Assembly: GCA_003550305.1 (NCBI GenBank)
Contig: QKYT01000113.1
Span: forward strand, 122,988-186,987
DNA: 64,000 nucleotides
Direction: 5' to 3'
DNA from: Glomus cerebriforme
Lineage: Eukaryota > Glomeromycota > Glomeromycetes > Glomerales > Glomeraceae
Shown: positions 24,601-33,177 of the stretch, piece after piece
Layout: each line of letters begins with the position of its first letter
How positions within the stretch are numbered: position 1 is the first letter of the stretch
Position numbers and translations under genes: made by a program
Notes under the pieces: model-generated
Seen by the model: only the letters and a program-made list of their open reading frames with translations
What the model was told of the DNA's origin: nothing
Databases searched by the model: none

Positions 24601-24960
24601 CGAACTAAGTAATAAAAAAACATCTTTTACATTCCCAACTAGATAATAACACGAGAAGCATCTCAGAAAAAGGGCAAATAAACTTGGCAAGAATCCAGAT
24701 GTCTTTGTGACTATTACAGAAAAAGACAGGCTCGATTTTACCACATTTCAATATAAAATAGAAATGGATACACAAATGTGTGGTTATGCAAAAGAAGTGG
24801 AGAAGATCCCAAAGAACATATGGGAAATGACAGTATGAGAAAAATTAATAGGAGAAGAGATTATCTGATGTGAACTTGAGAATAAAGGACTCACATCCTC
24901 GTGGCTTGATACTGATGAGAAATGGCAAAAAAATGTAAGCATACTCCAGGAGAATAGTAT
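21640..24960 (+). pseudogene. Broken primase-helicase (archaeo-eukaryotic PrimPol fused to a D5-like/DUF5906 helicase)
   Basis: Reading through several stops and frame changes, one long plus-strand protein can be followed. Near 22105 is IIDFDLP, the DxD metal site of archaeo-eukaryotic primases. Near 22283 is ISLHIST, the SxH motif. Near 22750 a CSLCD..EHTNENAY..FHCYH pattern resembles the zinc-binding segment between primase and helicase in D5-like proteins. From about 23280 to 23900 comes the DUF5906 helicase core: FFNLFLGFLAKPVTEVNKE, then YLVQKPEQKPRIILVLKST with a Walker-A-like QQCRKN, then KLIVMNETG, LKSLITEEKVTIEYKG and MVTSNQD. From about 24060 to 24475 is the charged C-terminal region. 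Stops include 22171, 22327 and 22412, and are commonly CAG-to-TAG or CGA-to-TGA. DUF5906/D5 helicases replicate viruses, virophages and self-synthesising transposons. This copy is dead. Confidence 0.8.
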
Positions 24961-25045
24961 GCTTTGGTAAAGAGCGAATAAGAAGCCAGTTTATAAGTGA
25001 GGTGTTTGAATAAGAGGGTCTTTTTTTTTCTTTACAATTAGGCAA

Positions 25046-25358
25046 TATATAAATCCAAATTATTATTATTTTTCACTGATTATGAGTGGGGTCCGCATAT
25101 AGAGAATTGTCAGAATATTTTTTTCGAATTGAATTTTTTTGGATATAGAATAACCTAACAGTTTTACATAATCTAGTAGTTACTTCACAAGCTATATCCA
25201 CACAACTATGTTTGTGATTGTAATAAAGTATATTGCAGAATACAAACTCAGTAAAGATATGAGTAATGAAAACTTAGCCAGCACGCCAGGATCCCGAATA
25301 ATATATGAATAGGTAGGATTTGAGTTTGCTTATTGAACATAGAAAATTTTTACCCCTA
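25046..25358. other. Spacer between the primase-helicase relic and the gap
   Basis: No gene seen. The sequence runs without coding signal into the assembly gap. It may be part of the same decayed element. Confidence 0.4.
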
Positions 25359-26078
25359 NNNNNNNNNNNNNNNNNNNNNNNNNNNNNNNNNNNNNNNNNN
25401 NNNNNNNNNNNNNNNNNNNNNNNNNNNNNNNNNNNNNNNNNNNNNNNNNNNNNNNNNNNNNNNNNNNNNNNNNNNNNNNNNNNNNNNNNNNNNNNNNNNN
25501 NNNNNNNNNNNNNNNNNNNNNNNNNNNNNNNNNNNNNNNNNNNNNNNNNNNNNNNNNNNNNNNNNNNNNNNNNNNNNNNNNNNNNNNNNNNNNNNNNNNN
25601 NNNNNNNNNNNNNNNNNNNNNNNNNNNNNNNNNNNNNNNNNNNNNNNNNNNNNNNNNNNNNNNNNNNNNNNNNNNNNNNNNNNNNNNNNNNNNNNNNNNN
25701 NNNNNNNNNNNNNNNNNNNNNNNNNNNNNNNNNNNNNNNNNNNNNNNNNNNNNNNNNNNNNNNNNNNNNNNNNNNNNNNNNNNNNNNNNNNNNNNNNNNN
25801 NNNNNNNNNNNNNNNNNNNNNNNNNNNNNNNNNNNNNNNNNNNNNNNNNNNNNNNNNNNNNNNNNNNNNNNNNNNNNNNNNNNNNNNNNNNNNNNNNNNN
25901 NNNNNNNNNNNNNNNNNNNNNNNNNNNNNNNNNNNNNNNNNNNNNNNNNNNNNNNNNNNNNNNNNNNNNNNNNNNNNNNNNNNNNNNNNNNNNNNNNNNN
26001 NNNNNNNNNNNNNNNNNNNNNNNNNNNNNNNNNNNNNNNNNNNNNNNNNNNNNNNNNNNNNNNNNNNNNNNNNNNNNN
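25359..26078. other. Assembly gap (720 N)
   Basis: A run of N between the primase-helicase relic and the tyrosine recombinase relic. Several single Ns follow near 26245-26262. The repeat gtttgcttagcagag occurs twice just after it (about 26170 and 26211). Confidence 0.99.
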
Positions 26079-26269
26079 TACTTAATCTCAAAAAGTAGGT
26101 TTTGAATGCCGATTTTGAGTTTAATATAGAGAAACTACAAATTTTACTTAATATATATGTCACAAAACAGTTTGCTTAGCAGAGCCAAATTTTCTTAAGT
26201 CATAATGAGAGTTTGCTTAGCAGAGTTGAAAATAGTTTGCTTANTNATCATAGTAAATTTTNAAATTTT

Positions 26270-27382
26270 CATCTGACCTATACATAGATTGTTCGGAGTC
26301 CTAGTACGCCCCAGAATTACTTGAGTTTTTGATAGATAAACTGAAAAGAGATAAGGGCCGTCAGTGCTTCCAAAAAGGATATAATTTTAGCAGAAAGTAG
26401 GCATTTGTATTAGTTCCTAATCAGAGAATTTGTCGAAGTAGAAGTTGAGTATCTCCCAAAGAAGGAGGGGATAAAGCAGGGAAAGTTAATATATGCCAAG
26501 TATCTGACATCATCCCAGACGAAAAAACTATCGAAAGTATAGCTCAGTATATTGTCTGAGATAATCTTAGTAAAAAAAAAGTAAAGGTGATAGCCAAACC
26601 TTTAACTGTAATGTTCTCTAATCCTGTCACCATCACATCCTATCTTAGTAGACTCTGAAGAGAGTTGCGGGAATTTAATGCCCCAGAAAAAATAATTTCT
26701 ACTATATTAGATGATAAAACAACCTACGCATCTAATAAAATTTAAAAGGAGCATAGGGTTCAACATGAAAATGAAGGGATCGATTTTTCAGATCACTTCT
26801 CGTTAGAATCAGTTAAAAAAAGATTGGATAGGTATGATATATCCAATGCACCCAATTTACAAGTTCTAGCGATATAATGATAATGCTTTATATCCATCCT
26901 GTTGAAATTAAAGACTTGCGCATTTCTAATAGAAGTGTAACTGGGTATTCAAAAAACTGAGAACAGTAGGATAATCCTCAGGTATTTAGATTATTAGAAA
27001 GAAATGAAGAGCGGGCTAAACTTTTCCTTACTTGGATTTAGGGTGCAATTTCTTCTGGACAGTTGAGGGATCCAGGAGTACGAGGGGTTAAATGGTTTAA
27101 TACATTTCTGAAAAAAGATAGATTTCTTTCTGAAACTGGTAAACCACTCCTCTTTAGCTATTTACGCAAATTAGGGGCAGTATTTGCAGTCGTATCGAAT
27201 AGTGCAAAGAATTTATCAGAGGCTATGACCATTGCCAGTCAAGTCCTTCAACATTCATCAGACAACTATGTCTCTTCAGCGCAAAACTACACAATAGTAA
27301 ATTATCGGTTAAAGGATAACCTTATGATCAGGAAGAGGCAATCAAGATCTTTGATGAAAATAGTTCCTAAGGAACCAAACTA
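26270..27382 (+). pseudogene. Broken tyrosine recombinase (Crypton-like)
   Basis: A plus-strand frame of about 370 codons can be followed with stops at about 26302, 26398, 26446, 26548, 26656 and 26743 and one frame change near 26877. The N-terminal part is a SAM-like core-binding region. The catalytic part has HPVEIKDLRI, where the family's first catalytic Arg (RPAEIKDL) reads His, then KWFNTFLKKDRFL and LRKLGAVFAVV with the second catalytic Arg, SNSAKNLSEAMTIASQ and QNYTIVNYR with candidate catalytic Tyr residues. The stops are all explicable as CAG/CAA-to-TAG/TAA, CGA-to-TGA or TGG-to-TGA. This family is highly repeated in Glomeromycotina to my knowledge. The lost Arg and the stops mean this copy cannot recombine DNA. 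It shares strand and decay pattern with the primase-helicase relic upstream. Confidence 0.75.
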
Positions 27383-27511
27383 ATCACATATAAGGGTTAA
27401 AGGGGATCCTAGAGGGATCAGATTGGAAGGACTGATTTATCAATCTGATATTATTTATTAATTTTATTTTTTCGTTCACCTAAAGATATGTCATATATAA
27501 AATATTGCAAA

Positions 27512-28399
27512 ATGGAATTAACCAATGATCAAAATCATTCATCTGATAGTACACATAGCGAGTAGGAAGTTATTAAATATACAAAGAAATTAGCGCAGAT
27601 ATTTGGACTAAATGAGAAAAATGCAGAAGTGTATACTGTGCTTTCCGGTGAAAATAGGGTATTAAAGAAACAATTGGAAGATTATCATTCCCAGTATAAC
27701 ACTTTAGAAAGAAGAGTAAAAAGATTAGAAAAAGATGTAAAGTCCTTAGAGACCAAATTAGAAGATCTTGACGAATGTGTAAATAGGGAGACTCTAGTCG
27801 ACTTAATACAAGAAATAGTTTTCTTGCTGATTGGTAAAAAAGGTAAGAGAAAAAAAGGATGTCCCTCATAAGTAACGAAGAAAAGTACGACTGAAAAAGG
27901 TTAAGCAGATAGTAGTTTAAAGTGAGCCAGAGGGGTTTGAAGAATTAGGCATTTTGCATGATCACTTGATTATCTTACTGAGCATTGAATAGAGATTTAT
28001 TTTTGAATATTATATATACCATAATAAAATGATTGTTGTAAATTGTGCAGTTGAAAAAAATATCCCTATTAGGGCAGTAATTGATTCAGACGCTGATATA
28101 TAGACAAAGGAGGTAGATTTTGAATGGTCTAAAAGAAAGACTCTTTTCAATTTTCACACTATGTCATTGGTTCAAGGTGAAAATACAGTCAAGGATTTTT
28201 ATTCGAAGCTGGAAGAGTGTAACAAGAGTTTTGGCCATAGTGAAGAATTCCTTAAATGCATATTATTAAAAGGATTATTACCTGAAAATAAGATTAAAGT
28301 TTTAATGGATGGTTTACAAGCACTTGCATTAGATGAGATACTGGAGAGGAGCAGTGATCGCGTAATTTTTCCAAAGGTGCTTTGCTATTTTTTCGTTTG
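27512..28399 (+). pseudogene. Decayed coiled-coil / retropepsin-like / gag-like unit
   Basis: An ATG at 27512 starts a frame (MELTNDQNHSS) with an early TAG at 27563. It continues as a strong coiled coil near 27640-27790 (ENRVLKKQLEDYHSQYNTL, ERRVKRLEKDVKSLETKLED) up to the stop at 27869. In another frame, near 28030-28100, comes VVNCAVEKNIPIRAVIDSDAD, resembling a retropepsin active-site strand (DSGAD in the family), then a stop. The same frame carries a gag-like helix region at 28161-28399 (VKDFYSKLEECNKSF, LLKGLLPENKIKVLMDGL). I read this as the remains of one or two retroelement-derived genes. A TATA-like atatataaaa lies just upstream of the ATG. Confidence 0.5.
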
Positions 28400-28407
28400 A
28401 AGATACA

Positions 28408-28418
28408 ATATATAAAAT
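28408..28418 (+). promoter_or_regulatory. TATA-like box of the F-box/LRR gene
   Basis: TATATAAAATA lies only about 10 bp before the ATG at 28428. If it works at the usual 25-35 bp distance, transcription would start inside the coding region. Confidence 0.4.
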
Positions 28419-28427
28419 AGAATATTT

Positions 28428-29239
28428 ATGGTGCAATCAAGCATCTTTTATTTACCAGAACTATTAGAACAGATTTTACATTTTTTAGCGATAGATAAAT
28501 CCCTCTATCCCACTCTATTTGTTTGCCAAGATGCGGTGCTCCCATTCTATGGAAATGCATCGACTTAAAGGGAAATGGCTATTATTGTGCAAAGAATCCC
28601 CCTCAATTGAAAAAATTCATAAAATTAGTATGTGGAAAGAAACAACCAGTTTATAGCTTGAATCTAACTCATCTTGAAATTTCATACTACCATCCACTTT
28701 CTGATAAAAAAATCAATAATATTGTGTGCTTATTTCCAAATATAATTCATTTGGATTTCAGAAAAAGCACAGGATATAGCGATAAAGCACTAAATCGAAT
28801 AGTAGAATCATATCCAAATCTGAAGCATCTCAATTTGGGAAAGGATAAGTATGTAAGCAGTCATGCTGGAATAATAACTGATAAAGGCCTGTTTGCTTTA
28901 GCAAATGCATGCCATAAATTAGAATATCTAAATATTTCTCACCGCATAGAGATTACCAGAACATCGATTTCTAGTATTATTCGTTCTTGTCCAAGGCTCC
29001 AGGAACTCATCCTTAGTTTTTGTGGAATTACTGATGTGATTATCGGAGAAATTGCTTGTTCATGTCTTAATTTAAAGTATCTTGATCTGGAGGGGTGTTA
29101 TAAAATTAGCAAAGAAGCCGTAGATCAGCTAAATCCGAATATCCATGTTGAGAATTTCAACAATGTGTCCAACCCTGATCTTATTTCCGCATTAAGTGAT
29201 TATCTTAGACTGCCCATCAGAATTTGGCACATGCTTTAG
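28428..29239 (+). pseudogene. F-box / leucine-rich repeat protein with a frameshift
   Basis: The ATG at 28428 opens MVQSSIFYLPELLEQILHFL, an F-box start, followed by a YPTLFVC segment. Near 28525 the frame shifts and the protein continues as [15 protein letters not shown] and about 230 residues of leucine-rich repeats of the AMN1/F-box type: [80 protein letters not shown]. The protein ends normally at 29239. F-box/LRR proteins act as substrate receptors of SCF ubiquitin ligases, and the family is expanded in Glomeromycotina. At the frameshift a few residues usually found between the F-box and RCGAP appear to be missing, so a small deletion is likely. It is otherwise intact, so a recent break or an assembly error are both possible. 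Confidence 0.75.
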
Positions 29240-29269
29240 ATCACTCCACTATAGCTATAATCAGACAAG

Positions 29270-29580
29270 CGCCAAGGGATTATTCGGTAGCATTACTCGA
29301 CGATCAAGCAGAATGGTGAAACTCTACCGATCTAACTAATCCGGAGCGGTGATCATAACATGAAGGTGCTAGAGATATCAAGACTGAAATTCAAAGCAGA
29401 TTGGGGGCACCATTTAATAAAATCCCTCTCAAAATTTGTATAATTCAAGCTGGAAGTGTTATTGAAAGGGAAATGGACGGGTACGATCAGTTTTCTGAAA
29501 TTTTTACTTTTGATGAGGAGCCTAAAGCAGAGCACTTCCATATCACTGTATACCAAATAATTTTCTGTATCATGTAATAG
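29270..29580 (+). pseudogene. Possible fragment of a Crinkler-type N-terminal domain
   Basis: Between about 29350 and 29560 one plus frame reads IQSRLGAPFNKIPLKICII, then EREMDGYDQFSEIF and HFHITVYQ before a stop. The order (charged segment, acidic turn, then H-I-x-V) is reminiscent of the ubiquitin-like header of Crinkler proteins, but the match is weak and the reading frame has no clear start. It could also be unrelated. Confidence 0.25.
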
Positions 29581-29807
29581 CGATATAGTCGCAATTTATG
29601 TATTGTAAGCCGGTTCCGGCAATATTTTTTATTTCATAAATAAAGTATTATTTTATCGAACGGACATGAGAAATGGATCACGTGCAATGATGCAATACCT
29701 GTGCGACATAAAACCTATATTAACGCCCAGTAATTTCTTTCCCGAATAGAAATAAATTTTTATCTCACTCCGGAACGTAACACTATTTTTTGTCCGAGCC
29801 TAATAAC

Positions 29808-29814
29808 CATATAA
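29808..29814 (+). promoter_or_regulatory. TATA-like box close to the SAM-nuclease start
   Basis: The sequence atataaaa lies within 15 bp of the start codon at 29822. Confidence 0.35.
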
Positions 29815-29821
29815 AAGCGCT

Positions 29822-30913
29822 ATGTCTACCTCAACAGCTGAACACGACTCTTACTTGGTTGAGAACTGGGACACAGAAACCCTTATCGATTATTTGAAAG
29901 AGCAGAACCTCAAGCTCGATGATAAAAAGCACTATGATATTCTTCGTAACCGAGAAATTGTCGGTCAGGACTTTCTTGACATGAGTAAGGAAGATTTTAT
30001 GCAAACTGGACTGGAAATGGGACCAGCTATGAGACTTGCAAAAGAGGTAAGACCCTCAAAGAAAAGCCGAAGCGTGTGTTCTCCTCGTACAAAAGTTTGA
30101 GCGAGGTGTTAGCAAAATACGGTATTGACTCCAATGGTACGGACACCATCCCACTATTTACTCTACAAACCTACGAAATTAAAGACTCCGACAAGCACTT
30201 CGAGCATTGTATAGCAGAAATTTTAGTTAGGCTAAAAAATTACGGGTCTTTGGTCGTGGATAGTTTGGAAGCTATGCGCAATGAGTACGTCGTGGCGATT
30301 CTTCACACCGCAATCAATATCACAAGAGATTCTACAGGGGAAGAACTCAGCATGAGACTTGAGTACGAAGTAATTGGTGATGATAGCACAGGACGGGTCG
30401 ACTTCGCAATCAAGGTATTATGATAATTTTTTTTCCAGGACCTGTCAATTTCCTGACATTTTTTTCGAAGATATACTAATACCATACTTGTGTTTCAGAA
30501 AGCCGAGAATCTTATTTGTGTCACTGAAGACAAACCAGAGCGAAATCTAATCGAGGGGTTGGCTCAGAATATCAAGCAACTAGAGAGCTCATGCCAAACG
30601 AATTTGAGAAAACGGAAGCGGAATGATGATAACGATTTCGATTATCTCTATGGTATTGTCACTACAGCTCGGGACTGGCACTTCCTATTATACACTCCGG
30701 GGGTAATTTCACAAGGTAGTAAATTACCATTTAGCATTGAATTTTCCGAAGATGCTTTTGGTTAAAGAGTCCGTGGAATATCAAATGTTACGTAATGGCG
30801 TGAAAAAGGTGTTGGGCGTAGTAGTGGGTTTATTAAAGGATAGGGCATGTGCGGAAGACGATCCTCCCTCAAAGAAAAAGGCTAGAATAGAGGAATATCG
30901 TTCGAAAAAATAG
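29822..30913 (+). pseudogene. SAM-domain plus PD-(D/E)xK nuclease-like protein with two one-base frameshifts
   Basis: From the ATG at 29822, residues 14-80 form a SAM domain (WDTETLIDYLKEQNLKL, EIVGQDFLDMSKEDF, LEMGPAMRLAKEV). One base appears to be missing at about 30046-30050. The next frame continues with EKPKRVFSSYKSLSEVLAKY and a helical region to 30414. An 84-nt intron follows (AAG|GTATTA..TTTCAG|AAA, 30415-30498). The joined exons give RVDFAIK then ICVTEDKPE and LAQNIKQLES, the D...E-x-K...Q signature of PD-(D/E)xK nucleases as in Crinkler-type effectors. A second one-base change in a T run at 30756-30759 shifts the frame again, after which a Lys-rich tail (KKKARIEEYRSKK) runs to the stop at 30911-30913. 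Each break is a single base, so the gene is either recently broken or misassembled. SAM-nuclease fusions are thought to serve in conflict or effector roles (inference). Confidence 0.7.
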
Positions 30914-31119
30914 GATGTATATTACATAGACGTCATGTATCGCGGGCTACGTCCCGAACATTTGTATTTATTTTTTCGCATGTAATAATAAAAAATTTTT
31001 CTTGGCATTTTTCCGAGACCGCCGGTCCCGGAAATTCTAATTGTTTTTACCAGAATTATCAACACTGATACAATACGGAAATCTGGTGACTTCATAACCT
31101 ACAAATTTTTCTTGGCAGT

Positions 31120-31131
31120 TATATATATATA
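31120..31131 (+). promoter_or_regulatory. TATA-like box of the coiled-coil gene
   Basis: TTATATATATATA lies about 55 bp upstream of the ATG at 31183. A second, atataaac, lies near 31160. Confidence 0.4.
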
Positions 31132-31182
31132 CTAACGAACTTTTGAATAATTCTCATCTTATATAAACATCTATTAACAAAC

Positions 31183-31821
31183 ATGTCATCTGAGCTTGAA
31201 TCATTGAGACAGCGCATCAGCGAGCTTGAGGGTAGGAATAACGTGCTTGAGGAAAAGAATGCCAAGCTTAAAGCAGAGAAAACGAAGCTCGAGCAGGAAT
31301 TCAGGAGCCAAATTGGGAAGTTGGAGGCCAGGAATGCTGAACTTTTAAAGCAACTTATGGAAGGGAATACCAAGCGCGATGTTGAGAATGCTGAACTCAA
31401 GTCTAAAGTCGGGGAGGTCGAGTCCAGACTCGCGATAGTGGAACAGGGTTCTTTTGTGATGAATGGGCAACCACAGAACGATAAAGAAGCGAAACTAGAG
31501 GAAATGATATCAGCTGTTAATACACCTGTTATGGACCAATGCGATCAGACGTTCTTAGAAGATAAGGAAACGGATTCTTTCTTGGATGAGGTGCATAAGA
31601 AAAAGGTTAGTGATGAGATTAGACAACGCAGTAGGGATAAGAAACTTCAAGCTCAAGAGTCTCTTTCAATACCGCCTGAAGAGAAAAGGCTGACTCAGTT
31701 AATATCTGAAGCATCGGCTATTAATGCACTTCCAGTAGACCAGAAACCTTTGGATTCGAAGTGCAAGAAAAAGAAGGGTGTGGATAAACTTAAGCAAGAA
31801 TTATTCGTCTCAGGAGTCTAG
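31183..31821 (+). CDS. Coiled-coil protein of an expanded fungal family
   Basis: An intact single-exon frame of 212 residues. Residues 3-95 are a long heptad coiled coil (ELESLRQRISELEGRNNVL, EEKNAKLKAEKTKLEQEF, RNAELLKQLMEGN). Residues 120-150 hold DQTFLEDKETDSFLDEVHKK followed by KKVSDEIRQRSRDKKLQAQE. The C terminus is Lys-rich (CKKKKGVDKLKQELF). The layout (coiled coil, then a DxFLDEVHKKKVSxxIRQR motif, then a basic tail) is one I associate with many-copy genes in Rhizophagus, function unknown. There is no signal peptide or membrane segment. Codon use is richer in G and C than in flanking genes, similar to the SAM-nuclease and F-box genes upstream. Confidence 0.75.
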   Translation: MSSELESLRQRISELEGRNNVLEEKNAKLKAEKTKLEQEFRSQIGKLEARNAELLKQLMEGNTKRDVENAELKSKVGEVESRLAIVEQGSFVMNGQPQNDKEAKLEEMISAVNTPVMDQCDQTFLEDKETDSFLDEVHKKKVSDEIRQRSRDKKLQAQESLSIPPEEKRLTQLISEASAINALPVDQKPLDSKCKKKKGVDKLKQELFVSGV

Positions 31822-32107
31822 GATAAGGAACTAAACCCCTGGTCTATTAAGTTTCTCCTATTTCATATATTTCATCACAATCAGGTGATGCGCCATTACG
31901 CCTTTGAAATGAACAGTCTTTTCAGACTTTTGACATAATCATTTAATTTTTAGTTATCAAAAACAACATAAATTTATATTGAAATACAATTTTTCATATG
32001 AAAAAAAAGACCATAAACTCTTTGATTGCAAACTTTACACCTAATAAACTTATTGATTAATATGCATTACATAATATAACATTACAATAAAATTTTAGTC
32101 TATGAAT
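31822..32107. other. Non-coding spacer
   Basis: 3' region of the coiled-coil gene and AT-rich DNA. Nothing further seen. Confidence 0.5.
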
Positions 32108-32498
32108 AGTGCCAGATAAGCAAAGTTGATGGATCTATTATTACATTGAATTAGTAATTTATATTAGACCCGTAATATAAAAAAAAAGTTTTCTTAAGTA
32201 TTTACTACCTACCGTTATTTTAACAATCATAGCGCCAGATAAGCAAAGTTGAGAATAGGATCATGGATCTATTATTACATTGAATTAGTAATTTATATTA
32301 GACCCATAATATAAAAAAAAAGTTTCCTTAAGTATTCACTACCTACTGTTATTTTAACAATCATAGCGCCAGTTAAGCAAAGTTGAGAATAGGATCATGG
32401 ATTTATTATTACATTGAATTAGTAACTTATATTAGACCTGTAATACAAAAAAAAAGTTTTCTCAAGTATTCACTACCTACCATTATTTTAACAATCAT
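32108..32498. repeat. Triplicated ~134-bp tandem repeat
   Basis: Three head-to-tail copies: 32108-32230 (123 bp, lacking 11 bases), 32231-32364 (134 bp) and 32365-32498 (134 bp). Each begins AGYGCCAGATAAGCAAAGTT and ends TATTTTAACAATCAT. They are more than about 93 % alike. The third copy overlaps the last codons and stop of the minus-strand DUF2283 gene (stop at 32488-32490), so the array grew from that gene's end and 3' untranslated region. Confidence 0.92.
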
Positions 32499-32943
32499 TT
32501 CTAACTTTTTTACTAGAATCACGAAATAATAAAGCGATAATTTTCTTTGAATCATTCATTGCTACTTCAATGCCCTCTTCTTCTGATCTTTCAAATATGA
32601 TTGTAGGTGAAATGGAGCCATGGAAGTAAACTCTCAATTCATCATGAGATTTGTTATAGATAGGAAGAAGAACAAGCGGTGGTTTGTTATCTATTTTAAC
32701 CTGAAGATCATACAAATGACAAGATAAATTTTTGGATGCTTTAAAAATATTGAGCGAGACTATCTTTTCATCGTTATCGTAAGACACAAGAATTTTATTT
32801 TCAATTGCTTCTTCCGAATGATTATAACCAGACGATTTCCTTGCAAAATATAGTGAAATTATATCAACTTCTTCATCGTAAAAGTAAACAGTATTATTTC
32901 TTAAGCTAAACAATATATAAATATCAGAATGGTACAATAACAT
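32488..32943 (-). CDS. Double DUF2283-domain protein
   Basis: A frame of 151 residues. Residues 17-70 match the DUF2283 pattern: NTVYFYDEEVDIISLYFARK, an acidic turn (SEEAIENKILVSYDNDE), then KIVSLNIFKASK. Residues 102-146 repeat the fold: DELRVYFHGSISPTIIFERS, EEEGIEVAMNDSKKIIALLF. DUF2283 proteins are small and mainly bacterial, often encoded next to DUF4258 or other toxin-like genes and thought to act as the antitoxin. Here the DUF4258-like ORF lies just upstream on the same strand. The true N terminus is uncertain: the ATG at 32943 adds MLLYHSDIYILF before the domain, and the start may lie in a spliced upstream exon (33098-33170). Confidence 0.6.
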   Translation of the reverse strand: MLLYHSDIYILFSLRNNTVYFYDEEVDIISLYFARKSSGYNHSEEAIENKILVSYDNDEKIVSLNIFKASKNLSCHLYDLQVKIDNKPPLVLLPIYNKSHDELRVYFHGSISPTIIFERSEEEGIEVAMNDSKKIIALLFRDSSKKVRNDC

Positions 32944-33097
32944 TTTACATGCACGGTCTTTTATATTAAATTATTTAGTATACATACGAGATTAAATTAT
33001 CATTGCCAATTGGAGAATTTTTTTTAGTTTGTATATCGTCTTGTTCCTAGTTGATCTAACAAAATGAGTAAACGGGTAATTACCGTAACAAGGAATA

Positions 33098-33170
33098 CAA
33101 ATATACCTGAATTTGTTTTTCAGAAATTGAAGCTTTTGGATAATCCTTTTTTGATGATGATGAATCTTTA
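33098..33170 (-). CDS. Candidate linking exon between the DUF4258 and DUF2283 ORFs
   Basis: Just after the DUF4258 stop, another minus-strand frame is open and Ser/Lys-rich (VKTIKDSSSSKKDYPKAS, ISEKQIQ) up to CAG|GTATAT, a plausible donor near 33113. It reads like a linker. Joining it to either ORF in one frame needs a one-base change or an unusual splice choice; candidate acceptors near 32908 and 32970 do not match phase. It is either part of a broken DUF4258-DUF2283 fusion gene or untranslated sequence. Confidence 0.3.
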
Positions 33171-33177
33171 ATTGTCT

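Noticed and set aside
21640..24960. An active giant-virus insertion.
   Set aside because: The gene is full of stops and frame changes, and no capsid, ATPase or other viral genes are visible in the window.
25320..26163. Long open frames on both strands across the second gap.
   Set aside because: They consist of N and have only a few real codons at each end.
6090..27400. A changed genetic code in which TAA/TAG mean Gln or TGA means Trp, as the relics' stops might suggest.
   Set aside because: The aldo-keto reductase, CAX and secreted-protein genes use ordinary CAA/CAG, TGG and normal stops at conserved positions; the relics also have frameshifts and lost catalytic residues.
32108..32498. CRISPR-like array.
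   Set aside because: Three long adjacent copies without unique spacers, derived from a gene's 3' end.
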